Of a DNA stretch of 29,172 nucleotides, positions 1 to 12,400 are shown piece after piece. Position 1 is the stretch's first letter. Each line of letters opens with the position of its first letter. Both the position numbers and the translations under genes were made by a program. Location of the stretch: the NCBI GenBank assembly GCA_004556875.1, contig SFFP01000003.1, positions 1 to 29,172 of the forward strand. The letters are read 5' to 3'. The notes beneath the pieces are model-generated. The model saw nothing but the letters and a program-made list of their open reading frames with translations, made no database searches and had not been told where the DNA came from. Origin of the DNA: Ruminococcus flavefaciens. GTDB lineage: Bacteria > Bacillota_A > Clostridia > Oscillospirales > Ruminococcaceae.

Positions 1-214
1 TCAGTCTATCGTCCATTGACCTCAGCCTTGTAAGGAGATAACCACACATTCGCTTCTCACGGTTAGGGTTGATTGCTCCGAACAGGTTTTCTTCTATGCA
101 CTGGTGCTTGATTTCGTCATAATCAGCACCATTCTTATATAAAACAACGATTTTTTTGAACTCCACAAACCAAAATGATTGTGACATTAGTCCGGCGTTG
201 TACTTTTCATCCAT
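1..214 (-). CDS. brxA: BrxA-like (DUF1819) protein, N-terminal 71 residues; runs off the left edge
   Basis: The reading frame opens with ATG at 214 and stays open to the edge of the window. The visible protein starts MDEKYNAGLMSQSFWFVEFK and continues with a short helix-rich pattern including CIEENLFG and RLRSMDDRL. This fits my recollection of the DUF1819/BrxA N-terminus: a Y-x-A-G-L opening, an aromatic F-x-x-x-E-F-K helix, an E-x-N-L-F motif, then a basic helix ending R-L-x-S-x-D. BrxA is a small DNA-binding protein and commonly the first gene of BREX phage-defence operons. The start is supported by a GGTGA Shine-Dalgarno match six bases upstream and by an in-frame TGA two codons before the GGTGA-ATG spacing region. 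A consensus promoter lies directly upstream and the backbone operon is terminated before it, as expected for independently expressed cargo. The identification rests on pattern memory over 71 residues. The rest of the gene and any brxB, brxC, pglX or pglZ would lie to the left. Confidence 0.72.
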   Translation of the reverse strand, partial: MDEKYNAGLMSQSFWFVEFKKIVVLYKNGADYDEIKHQCIEENLFGAINPNREKRMCGYLLTRLRSMDDRL

Positions 215-257
215 ATTCGTTCACCACGCTCCAAAATATTACACATACTCACCTTAT

Positions 258-286
258 ATTATATCATAAATAGCCAATGATGTCAA
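258..286 (-). promoter_or_regulatory. Consensus sigma-A promoter for the leftward brxA-like gene
   Basis: On the minus strand there is a perfect -35 TTGACA (281-286), a 17-base spacer (264-280) and a perfect -10 TATAAT (258-263). The spacer ends in TGA, which makes an extended -10. Transcription should start near 251, leaving a leader of about 36 bases before the ATG at 214. A seven-base direct repeat, ATCATTG on the minus strand, occurs at 284-290 and 275-281, overlapping and flanking the -35. It could be an operator, but it is short enough to be chance. This is the only consensus promoter I found in the window. Confidence 0.85.
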
Positions 287-343
287 TGATTTGGTGTCTT
301 GATTTCGACACATTAAACAAGTATTTTTACATAATTTTTCCAC

Positions 344-378
344 AAAAAAGCACGGTCAGCATATAGCCTACCGTGCTT
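344..378 (-). terminator. Rho-independent terminator after the giant polyvalent gene
   Basis: A perfect nine-base inverted repeat (AAGCACGGT at 348-356 and ACCGTGCTT at 370-378) encloses a 13-base loop. Read on the minus strand, the stem is followed directly by a run of six T (plus-strand A run at 344-349, overlapping the stem end). It lies 35 bases past the stop of the 4016-residue gene. It should end the long leftward operon and separate it from the promoter at 258-286. Confidence 0.85.
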
Positions 379-380
379 AT

Positions 381-406
381 GAATCTTGAATCCATTGGGA
401 TCAAGG
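381..406. repeat. Copy 1 of a 26-bp imperfect palindrome found after two backbone genes
   Basis: This 26-base stretch matches 21564-21589 at 23 of 26 positions. Both copies are imperfect palindromes built on CTTGAATCC, a 3-base loop, then GGG(A/T)TCAAG. This copy begins six bases past the TAA of the giant gene and sits just before the terminator. Its stem has two internal mismatches, so it folds less well than the other copy. No T-run follows it, so it is not itself a standard terminator. Its function is unknown. Confidence 0.7.
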
Positions 407-412
407 TTGATA

Positions 413-3400
413 TTATTCCAGCCCCGGCTTCTTCTTATCCTGAGCCTTTGTTTTCTTAGGTGCAGACTTCTTCTTCGCTATCCTTGCGGCTTCACGCTTT
501 AACTGTGCCCTCTGGAAATAGCAAGTCTGTTCACGTTTGGGAGCATTTTTCTTAGCTTCGATAGCCGCCAAGTTAAGCGCGGTTGTCAGCTTTTCAAGCC
601 TTTCCGACTTGCTTTCAAGCTCCGCCTGCTGAGGAAAAGGTGCTGAAACGATCTTCTGTGCTTCATCGTAGTCCACCCTCAGCTTTGAAAGATTGCTCTT
701 GACCTGATCTATACGGCGGTCAATATTGTAAAGCCCTGCTTCGATACGGCTCATATTATGGGCAAAACTGCTTATCAGCTTTGCTGAGTGCTGATATTCG
801 CCCTGCATCGTTGCTGTCATACCGCCGCCCATTGCAGGACTGTGTACGGTAATGGACAGCGGAAAGCCCTGGAACTCACCGACTTTGACGGGAGTATCGG
901 CTATCCTTATCGAGAGAGCCGCTTCTTCAAGAGCCTTTGCCGCTTCTTTCTTGTCCGTGTACTCCACATCACCGATCTTCATTTTGAATACGGGGAGTTT
1001 CGTTTCAGAATCAATCGGAAGTGCTTTCAGCGCCTTGCGGTCAGCCTGCAAATTGCTGAGTGCAGTTGTGAGCTGTTCCTCCTTCATCGGGAAAGCCTTG
1101 ATCTTGTCCTGCATTTCGTAAACCGTGTTTGCATACTCAGCGGAGAGCGTTTTAAGCTCCTTGACCTCGTTGTCGAGCATGAGTTTTTCTTTGATACGCT
1201 CATCGCCTGTGCAGAGAGCTTTGATCTCCGAGTATGTCAGAGCCTGCTGGTCTACGTCCTCGCACTTTCTTGCCGGTTCCTTTGAAGTCATGATCTGGCT
1301 GATAAACTTCTGCTTGTTTTCAAGTGTCTGATAGCTGTAAGCGTCAAACGTTCCCTTCGTCACATAGCGGTATATCTCAACATTCTTGTTCTGATTGCCC
1401 TGACGGATAATACGTCCTGCGCGCTGGTCCAGGTCAGCCGGTCTCCACGGAATATCCAGATCGTGAACGGCTATCAGCTTGTCCTGAACGTTAGTGCCTG
1501 TTCCCATTTTTGCGGTACTTCCGAGGAGTATTCTCACTTCACCCGAACGCACCTTTTCAAACAGTTCACTTTTCTGCTTTTCGGATTTAGCGTCGTGTAT
1601 GTAGGCAATCTCATCGGCTGGGATACCCTTAGCGACAAGTTTTGCCTTTATATCGTCATACACGCAGAAGTCACATTCTTCCTCCAACGCTTCACGTTCC
1701 GCAGCGGACTTGCTGTCATCGAAAATGACTTCGCCGTCCTCATCGTATTTCACTTCATCGGCGCTCTTGTGAGGTACACCCAAGTCGCAGAAGATGATCT
1801 GTGTCAGTTTGTCCTCAGCCGTTTCAGCGTGAATACGGGCAACGTTTTCAACGCACCTGTTCAGCTTTGTATCGGGGTTATCCTCAAAAGCAGGATCAAT
1901 AAGACGAGGATCAAGTCCGAGTTTGCGTCCGTCGCTCGTTATCTTCAACATATTGTCGATAGACGGATCGACATTACCGCTGTTGATAGCATCGGCTCTG
2001 TCGGAAAGTTCCTGCACAAGCTCCACCTGAAAAGGAGTAGCTTCCACCTGAACCACCTTGTAGTCGCAGTCGGGAACATCGAGTTTCAGCGTGTCCGCCG
2101 TCCTGATGTCTGCCACCTGCTTGAACATACTCATAAGCTCAGGCATACCCGTGTACTGAGCAACTCTTGTGCGCTCTTTGAAGCCGTTGCCCGCAGGCTT
2201 TAGCTCCCAATCAGTCTTTTGCTCTCCGAAAGTCGATACCCAGTTGTCGAAGTGCTGTAATTCGTGGTCTTTCAGGAAGTCATATTCCAGGTAACGCATC
2301 ATTGTATGAAGTTCTGTTACGGAATTAGAAATTGGCGTTCCCGTGGCGAAAACCACACCCTTACCGCCTGTCTTTTCGTCCAGATAACGGCATTTCAGGA
2401 ACAAGTCAAGTGCTTTCTGAGAAGCAGAATTGGAAATGCCTGCCACGTTCGTCAGCTTTGTCGGGGTGAACAAATTCTTAAATTCATGGGCCTCATCGAC
2501 GAATAACTTGTCCACTCCAAGCTGTTCAAAGGTGATAGTACCGTCCTGATTGACCTTTTCAAGCCTGTCAAGCTGTTTCTGCAAACTCTTTCGGGTTTTC
2601 TCCATAGCCTTGATCTGGAACTTAGAGCCTTCGCTCCGTTTCAATTCCTCAATGCCTTCAAGAATATCGTCTATCTGGCTTTGGATAACCATTTCCTGAC
2701 GTTCCCTCGACATTGGTATCATGCCAAGTTGTGAGTGACCGATAATAACCGCATCATAATTGCCGGTGGCGATTTTAGCGAATAACTGCTGACGGTTTGC
2801 TTTCTGAAAATCCTTTTTAGTCGCTACCAAGATGTTAGCACCCGGATAGAGCTTCATAAAGTCATCACCGATCTGCTCTGTCAGGTGATTCGGTACGGCA
2901 AACAGCGATTTAGTGCAAAGACCGAGCCTTTTTGACTCCATAGCTGTTGCTATCATCTCAAAGGTCTTGCCCGCACCCACACTATGCGCAAACAGCGTGT
3001 TACCGCCAAACATAGCGTGAGCAATCGCATTGCGCTGATGATCGTGCAGATGAATACTGCTGTTCATCATCGGGAAAGAAAGAGCGCTGCCGTCGAACTC
3101 ACGGGGACGAATGGAGTTGAAAAGTTCATTGTACCTGTCTACGATAGCTTCACGGCGCTCTGCGTCCTTGAAGATCCAGGTCTTGAAAGCCTTTTTGATC
3201 TCCTTAGCCTTTTTCTGAACCACACGGGTAGCTTCTTCGTCGATAACACGCTTTTCCTTAGTATCGCCCAAACCGTCAGGAACTTCAACAGTCTTGTAGA
3301 CCTTCGGCTCTTTTAGATTGAGCAGATGCTCCATGATCTCATAAGCGTTCATCTTTCCTGAGCCGTATTTTTGGTTGACAAGCACCGACCTGTCAGCCTT

Positions 3401-6400
3401 TTTGTTGGCGATATGCCAGCTGTTGGAATGTTCGGAGTATTCCGCCTGAATAAGAGAGTGCTTGAACCATCGGCTCTGAGGTTTGTCAGCCCTGTTGTTG
3501 TCGGGAGTGCCGAGCAATTCATACATAAACTGGTTGTAATACTTCGGATCAAGCCAAGTCGCACCGATTTTCACATCAATGTCACCGGCTTTTAACGGCT
3601 CGGGCATTGCTTTCTGCAAAGCGTTCACGTTGATATTAAAGTCAGAGTCATACTCCGCAATTTCCTCCGCTTCACGCAGTTTCGCACGAATATCGCCCGA
3701 CAAGTATTCGCTTGCCGTCTGATAAGTGTTTTCGGTATGGGGAATTTTGAAGATCTCGCCCACAAGTTCCTGTTTCAGCTCATCTTCCGACATTCCTGTG
3801 AGCTTCGACATATAGTCAAAGTCCACTTTCGCTTTTTCAGCCACCGAAAGCGTGAGTGCTTCCATAGCTGTCTCCACGCACTCCACCGCCTTCGGAGGAC
3901 AAATGGTGCGCTTTGTGAAAATATCCGACTTCTCGACAAGTTTATCCTTGTCGATTTTCTTTTCCAGCCCTGCAACAAGGTTATACGAAATATCCTCATT
4001 GAAATAGCGTTTGTTGGTCTTGCTGTGGATAAGCCCATACTTATTATAGAAGTCATCGTAGGACTTTCCGAGTTTTGCCTGCAAATCAGCAATAATGCTG
4101 TCAGGCTTGTTAAGTTCCTGAGCCTGAATAAGCTCACGGGTAATATCCCTCAGCTCGATAAAAGCCTTGTATCTGCTGAACTGTGCGTTTTTCTTGTCAA
4201 CTCTCTGCTCAAAAGAAACAGCATTTTTCTTGAAGTAGACAGCATCGTCCTGCATAAAGAAACTGAAATTACGCAGATCGGAGGGTATCTTCACCGCAAG
4301 CCCCTGTTCGGTCTTAGCATAAACGTCACGGGCTTTGTCATGGCTGATTTCCGCAGACAGCTTGCCGACAGCTTCATGAAGTGCCGAGCGAAGGTCAAAA
4401 CCGTCCTCAGCGACAACCATAGTACCTGAGCCGTAGAGCTTGTTGCCCTCGACAACTTTGCCAAGCACCATATCGGGATTATCTGCAAAATACTGATTGA
4501 TAGGCAGACCGTCAGCCGTTTCACCGATATGAACCCAATCGGGAATATCGGACATTTCAGCAACAGACTTGCCCTCACGCTTCTGCAAAAAGATAATATC
4601 CGTCGTTACGTCCGTACCAGCATTGTCATGGAAAGCACCGTTTTTACCGCCAGGCAGACGGATAGCACCGATCAGGTCAGCCTTGTCAGCCAACATCTGA
4701 CGAGTGCTTTCATCACGCTTATCGAGTGTGCCTGCCGAAGTGACAAAAGCCACGATACCTCCGTTCTTAACCTTGTCCATAGCTTCCATGAAGAAGTAAT
4801 CGTGAAGTTTCGTGGTGGAGTGCTTTTCGTCCTTAAAGCTTAACTCACCGAACGGGACATTACCCACGGCAACATCAAAACAGCCGTTCTGAAAGCTGTT
4901 TTTCTCAAAACCGCTTATCGCAATATCTGCATCGGGGTAAAGAGCCTGAGCGATACGTCCCGAAATGCTGTCTATCTCCACACCGTAAAGGTGGGAGTTA
5001 TCCTGCATTTCCTTTGGCATACAGCCGAAGAAGTTGCCGACACCCATTGCAGGCTCAAGAACATTACCGCCATCAAAGCCGAAGTTTCCAAGAGCTTCAT
5101 AAATGCCCTCAATAACCGTAGGAGAGGTATAGAAAGCATCGCCAACGGTAGAACGTGCCTGACGGTATTCCTCGGGAGTGAGAAGTTCCGACAGTTCCTT
5201 GTATTCAGCCGACCACTTATCCGCCGACTTGTCGAAAGCCTGCGGTATTGCGCCCCAGCCGACATAGCGTGAAAGCGTTTCCTTTTCCTCAGCTGTTGCA
5301 GGACGCTTTTCAGATTCAAGCGTTTTCAGCGTTCTGATAGCTTCGACATTCGCCCTGAACTTCGTCTTAGCACCGCCGTCACCGAGGTTATCATCGGTGA
5401 TCGTAAAGTTTTCGCCCTTATCGGTGTCAATCGGTGTATGCGGTGTATGAGTAGTATTGTCCTCTTTCATTAGTTCTTGGAAAATACCCATTCTGTCCTC
5501 ATGACTGATTTCGCCCACAGCATCCTTAATTATCTGTTCCTGCTGTTCAATTGTTTCATCGGACAACATTCCCTTGAAAAATCCCGGGTTTACAGAAAAC
5601 ATATTTTTGAGAACATCATCATACTGAGAAAAGTCAATCGGTGTTTCAGCCGTGACATTATCATTTTTATCGACCGAAGGCGCACCCTCCGGCTCTTTCT
5701 CAGCCTGAACAGTCTGCTCACGCTCCAAGCTGTCGATAAAATGAAAACTCATGAGCATATCGCCGTTGTCAAGTCTGGAAGTCAGCTCACTGCCGTCAAA
5801 CGTCCAGTTTTTGGCTCTGTCAAACTCCATGTGAATGTCCTTGCCTGTCGGCGCTCCGTTTTCATCGAGCTTTCGAGAAGTAAAATCAACAGTGCTTACG
5901 CCTGTTACAATACGGCGCTCTCCAATACATTCAGGACGGAGGTGGTCAGTGATCTCAAACATCATTCCCGGCTGGATCGCCTTTTTGAGCTGAGACAGAT
6001 TCTTGACCGTTGGAATTTCAGGTTTATCGGGTGTGACCTCTGCCTTTTCGGGCTTCACGGGTGCAGACTGCTCCTTTTCAGGTTCATTTCTGCCGATATA
6101 CTCATAAAGTCCACTGTTGAGCAGTTTGTCATAGGAGATATTTTCGGTGATCTCAAACGCTCCGCTTAACCTCTTGACAGTGCAATCGTCCGTGTAATAG
6201 GGCAAAGCGCCTGTCAGCGAAACAACTTCCGAAACCACGCCCGTAGCCTTGTTACGAAACCTGTCACCGACTTCGACTTTGTACGGCTCAAAGTTCTCCT
6301 CAGCCGAGCGTTCAGCTTTCATAGCCTGCCACTGTTCCTGCTGTTCGGGAGAAAGATAGGTATTGTCTTTCAGCCTTGATTCTGTCATGACAGCGACATC

Positions 6401-9400
6401 GTGCCAGCTGTGACGGTATTTTTCGCCGTTTTCAAAAGAGAAAGTCATTCCCTTACTGTCATAGTCAACAAGCGAGATATTGCCCTCACCGCTGTGACCT
6501 CCAATACCGTATTCCTTTTTCAAGAAGTCGGCAAGCTCCTGAGTTGTCGGGTGATTGGGCTGACCTTTGCTCTTTTCATAGAACTCCTGAACTCTGATTT
6601 TGCCGTTTACAAAGCCTGTTCCACGGTCAATTTCAGCAGCCAACGCTTCAAACACCTGAACACCGTCCACAACAGGCCCCGGAGCAAACTCCGATTTTGA
6701 CTTATCGGGTGCTTTGTTCCGGATAGGCTCAGGATCACCGAACAGAGATAGCTGTTCGCCCTCAATATCGGGCTTCTCCCAAAACGGAATATCCGCCTTT
6801 TCGTCTGCCTGGATCTGTTCGATAACATCATCATCGGCAAACAGCGGAGCATCATCGTCAATTTCTTCCGTTTCCTTAGCAGGAACATCTGAAACAGGAG
6901 CATCGTCAACCGACATTACACCCAACTCATAGGCAAGATTATCAAGCTCGTTCTGGTGGTCTGCATAGGTGTCAATGGAAATAACACCCTCTGCATTGTC
7001 CACAATAACAGTCGCACCGAGGGAAAGTGCCTTGTCCTTGATCTCATCAAGGCTCTCTGCATCGCCCTTGTATTTCAGCGTAACAGACGGTACATCTTCC
7101 GCAGGAGAAGAAATATCTGCTACATCGGCGGCATCGCTCATAAGCTCTACCGTCTGTTCGTCCTTTCCGATGTGACGCTCGATCACTTCATCGGGTACAG
7201 ATACAAGATCGCTGAAATCAAGATCAGTCAGACCGTTCTCGATCATTTCCTCAATGGTGTCATACTGCTCTGTATTGTAAACCTCACCGTCAAATTCATA
7301 GGTGATTTTGAAGTCGATAAGGTCAGCTGTCACCTGAATGGGCAGCTCATCATCAGTCAAAGTAGTAAAAGCCAGTCCAACATTGTGCAGATCGGAGAAG
7401 TCAGCACCCTCACGGTATTCCGCTTCGCAGAAATCGTTAATTAAGAACTTCGCCTTATCAAGCGGAGTTTCAAAGGTACGCTGAAAGTCCATGATCTCCA
7501 CGGGCTTGTCAGGGTTATGTTCAATCATCGCTGTACGCAGGAGTGCCGGAAAAGTGGTCAGTTCACGGTACGGCTCGATCTCCATTGTATCGCCACGATT
7601 GTAGATGCCGCAGACGGGATCGCCACCGTAGAAAAGCTCTCCGACCTTATCGCCGTCAGCAACGGTAATCTTCCAAGTTCCATTTACCGTCTGAGCGGCG
7701 GAACAGTCTGTGCCGAAAAATCTATCTACAACATCTTGCAGAGACTGACAGCGGTTTTCAGGAATCTCCTCCATGTCATTCTTAACATCAAGATTATGCT
7801 TTTCAGCATAGAAAAGAGCATCAACTATTGTGCTAAAAGTCTGGATATGACCGTCTGCATCTTCATAGTAGTCAATGAAATCTCCGTCAGCATCGACCTT
7901 CGCAATACAATACGGCTCGTCAAACGCATCGGAAGTAGTGCTGATCTCAAGCGAGTAATCTTTATCTCGCTTAGGCGGATTTATCTCAAATGCTTCTTCC
8001 ATAAGCACAGAATATCCTGCTTTTCTCAGCTTTTCCGAATAATCGTCCTTAACGTGATATGGGAAACCGACCATAGGCTGACCGTTCTTTGATGTCATAC
8101 GCAGTCCGAGGACTTCTTCACCGATCTCCGCATTTTTGCCGTACATCTCGTAAAAGTCACCGACTTTGCGGATCGATACCGGACCTTTATCCTCCGGTTC
8201 TACCTGTTCGGGAGTATCGACAGCAGGTGCAGGCTTTTCAGCCTTAGACAAAATTTCAAAGCCCTTTTCCTCCATATCCTCCTGCCAGCCGTCATAGGCA
8301 AGCACATCGGAAGTGCCGATCAGAATACCGCCGTAATCGGGTGCGTCAAGGTCTTTCATCTTGATACGGTCAGCGCTGATTTCCACGATCTCACGGCGAG
8401 CGCCGTCATACATTATAATATCACCGACTTCAAGATCGGCAACAGACGGCGCAGACTTTTCCTGTGTCCTTTCTTTTTCAAGGAAAAAATCGGGCATTTC
8501 CGTAAATCCAAAGCTGTCGCAATAATATGCCGTGTCCTTATCATCAACGGAAATAACGATAACATCGGAAACCGAAAGGGAGCGACCTGTGAAGTCGGCA
8601 GGCTGATTGGTGTTGAACTGAGTGAAAATGCCTTCAAGAGTTGCATTTCCTCTGAACTCACCAACTATGCCTTCATAAACAAGCTCATAATCGTCCTTGT
8701 TGAGCTGTACGCCCTCTGCTTTCAGCCTGTCAAGCCCCTCAAAGCGGACACCATGATACTTGTCACCGCCGGGGAGCTGATAGATCTGAAACTTACCCTG
8801 TGCCTTTTCCACATCATCAATGGTGCGGATAGGATTTCTCTCTTTGAAATCGTCAAGTATCTTCTGTTCCTCAGCGGTAAGCGCAGAATGGGCTTCCAAA
8901 TAAGGAACAAGAATATTCAGCATATTTCGGGGAGTTTCCTTGCTTTCGGGTGTGTTGTAGGGATAAGCCGTCGAAGCAATGGCATTTTCGCAGACAGTGC
9001 GGATATGGTCAATAAGACTTCCACCGCCCGAACCCTTGCCGTCACCTATGTCAAACCTGTTGGAGAAATTGAACTCCTGTCCGTCCACAACAGCCCTGAT
9101 CTCAAAGTTTGTTTTCTTGTAGTAGCCTGCATTGAGGTCGGGGATCATACGCTCCTTGTGCTGTTTATCGTCAAGATACTCCATAAGAGCATTAGCAAGT
9201 GCAAAGCTGATCTCGCCGTGTTCCTCTGCAAAGTCACTCAGCAGACCGCTTTCGGTAAACCAGCGGTCATTGCCGTCCTTAGAATAACCGAACTGAAATT
9301 CAAGGCTGTCGGGCTTTCTTTCAGGCTCAAAAGTTACATTATACTTTTTCTTTGCGATGATAGCAAAAGCCTTTTCGGTCTGAACTTCATCACCGAGAAT

Positions 9401-12400
9401 ATCGTGGAGAGCCTTCTTGATACGGTTCAGTTTAGGCTGATTATCGCCAGCCTCCCAGCCGTGGAGTGCTGCACCGTCAAATGCTGTCAGAAGGTCAGCA
9501 ATCTTTTCATCGGAAATATCAGGGATAGCATAAAGCATATCATCACGAACCCACCAGAAAGCGAGATCTTCAAATTCCTCATGGGTGCGGTCAAGAAATG
9601 CCTGTCCGATCTCCTCTAAGGAAACAAAGCGCTCCATACCGCCGAACGAACAGTTATAGCCGTCATCTGTCCACTCCAAATGCAGGGAGTGACGGAGATT
9701 TTCGGCATAATAATAGGTACGGTCAGAGATCTTGCCGTCCTCAAAGACAAACTCCACCTTATCCTTATTTGCAATATTGTCAGAAGCATGGATCATAAGA
9801 CCGAGTGCAAGCTCACGGCGAATATCATCACCGTTATGAAAGCGTTCCGCAAGTGCATACAGCTCTTTTTCAGGCAAATGATAGCCGAAAGAAGCCTTGT
9901 CGCTGGGCTGGTGCTTTTCGAGATAACCACGCTCAAACAGCGGATATGCCATACTTTCCCACTCATCGGAGGACAGGGTGTGTTCAGCAAGGAAACGGGC
10001 AAGGTCAGCCTGCGAGAACAGCACTTCTTCCTCTGTTGCCTGTTTCTCAGGTACAATCGTGTCGATCACACTCTCAAAAGCTAAGTTGTGAGAAGAAAGG
10101 AAGTCCTTAAATGTATCGAAGGAAATATCATCGGAAAGCACCGAAATACTCATATCTTTTATGATAGGTGATGCGGTACGGTCAGCAATCAGGTTATAGC
10201 CACCTTCGCCGTTGTTGATCTCCGTATCATAGTGCAGACGGAAATTTGTGAGATCATAACCGCTTCCCGAAAGCTGCATATCCTTGTGTGAAACAAAGGC
10301 ATCGGCAAGTGACTGATCTCTGTCAGTCTGTTTCTGTACGGAATGTGCGTGTTCTGCAAGGAAATCAGCAATATCCGATTCCTGCAAAGCACTTTGCAGT
10401 ATCTCATCATACGCCTGAATATCCTCAACCGTGAAAGTCTCGTCAATGCTGTTGATCTGTCCTCTTGTGACTTCACCGACAAACATAGTGGCAATTGCAG
10501 ACTTCTGTTCTTCGCTGAAATCATGCTGGGAAAAGAAATCGGAAAGTTCGATAGTACGGTCAAAACTGCTTTTCGCTTCAAGCATATCATTCAGCTTGGA
10601 GTGTTCGCCGTAACGCTCCGAAGCAGGCTGATCGAGGTAGGCATTGACAAGAGAAAGCATTTCGCCGAACTGTGCTTCATCGTAGCGCTTATCGAAAAAG
10701 TCCGAAAGCTGAAGCTGGGCGTCTTCCACCGCAAGCCTGTGCATTACGGGCGAAAGCGCTATCATCTGCTCCATTGGAAGCCCCTGCTCCTGCATGGTGT
10801 GGATAAGTCCGACCTCACGCTTTGCGGTATCTAACGCCCTGTGAAATGCCTGCGCTTCATCACGGTCAACCGAGAACATCACCTTGCCGTCACGGATAAC
10901 ACCGCTGTATCGGGCATTGGTTTCGATAAACGGCTTGACTTCTTCATACTGTTTCGGAGTGAGGGTAGACATATACAAATGCCTGTTCTGCGCCGAAACA
11001 GAACGGTTTCCGATGCCCTGTCCCTTTTCGCCAATGCCGACCTGACGGCGCTTGCCGATGATATTGTCACGGACAGACCTCACATAAGCAAGATCGTTAC
11101 GGCTGACGGTCAGAGTGCCTTTGCCTGTCGGGTAAATTCGTCCTGAGAACTTGATACCCTGTTTGTCAAGCATTTCAGCCATTTTCAGGATAAGGTCACG
11201 GTCAGCGGAAATATACTCCTTGTTGGGGATATATCTGTATTCTGTATTGCCGATGATATTTTTCTCGGGCGGAGAAAACGGAACCGTTGAACCTGCCGTT
11301 TCAAGATTTTTGCCTGCAAGCTGTCTTATTGTTCCGACATCGGCGGCATTTACCGCCATTTTGAAACCGCTTGCCACTCTGTATGCACGATAATTCAAGC
11401 CCGAATCTTCGAGCTTCTGAAACAAAGCACTAAAATCTTCAACACTCATGCTGATAACAGCCTTGTCCCTGTTATCGGTAGCAGAGTTCCAATATTCATT
11501 GCCTATTGCAGCCATTCTGTCAGCCTCCTTTTTTACTTCTGTCTTTTGTTCTGTATCTATCTCTTTTTTCGGGATCCCCCTGAGCATATCGTTCCAGTCT
11601 TTATATGTATCGGGTGTGACGATACGCTTCATAGCGGGATATTCGGTCATAAGCCTTTCGGCAAACTGATTGCCTTTTTCATCGTTGTCGGAGCATAAAA
11701 ATACATTCTGAGGTGGGATATTGTAACGAAGTACCGTATCAAGGACAATACTCGGTTTCAAGCCCATCATGGATACCATACGGCAGTTATCGAGTTCATT
11801 ATCGTGCATTTGCAGATAAGAAAGCATATCAATAGCCGACTCAAAGAAAAAAGCCTTTTCTCCCGAACCTTTCACTACCTCAAAGCCGTGTCCTTCTGCT
11901 GAATGCTCAGCTATACCCTTAAATCTGTATTCAGTTGATGTACCGACTTTTTCTGCACCTATGACATTACCGTTTTCATCAAAAAATTTGAACAGAACAT
12001 TTCCTCTCTTTTCTTCCTGAGAGATCAAGCCCTGTTTTACAAGCGAAACTATGAGGTCATAGTCAAGTCCTCTTGTTTTGCAAAGATAAGCAAACACACG
12101 TTTACAGTTATCTGCTTCATTTATTTCCGGCACTCCCTCTTTTTCAGCAGTTTTCTTGGGAGTGTCGGTATTAGGCGGAGTATATGTGCGGTCATAATGT
12201 TCGCCGTTCAGGGCTTCCACCGCTTCGACAAATGACATATTCATATACTGACGGAGGAAGGCGATGTTGTCACCGCCCTCGTCCGTACTGAACCTGTGCC
12301 ATACTCCACGTTCGCCGGGGGCATTGTCCTTGATGTGCATACTGTCATGGTCTTTCCAGACGTACTCTCGCCCCACACGTTTCAGGTCAAATCCGTTCTG

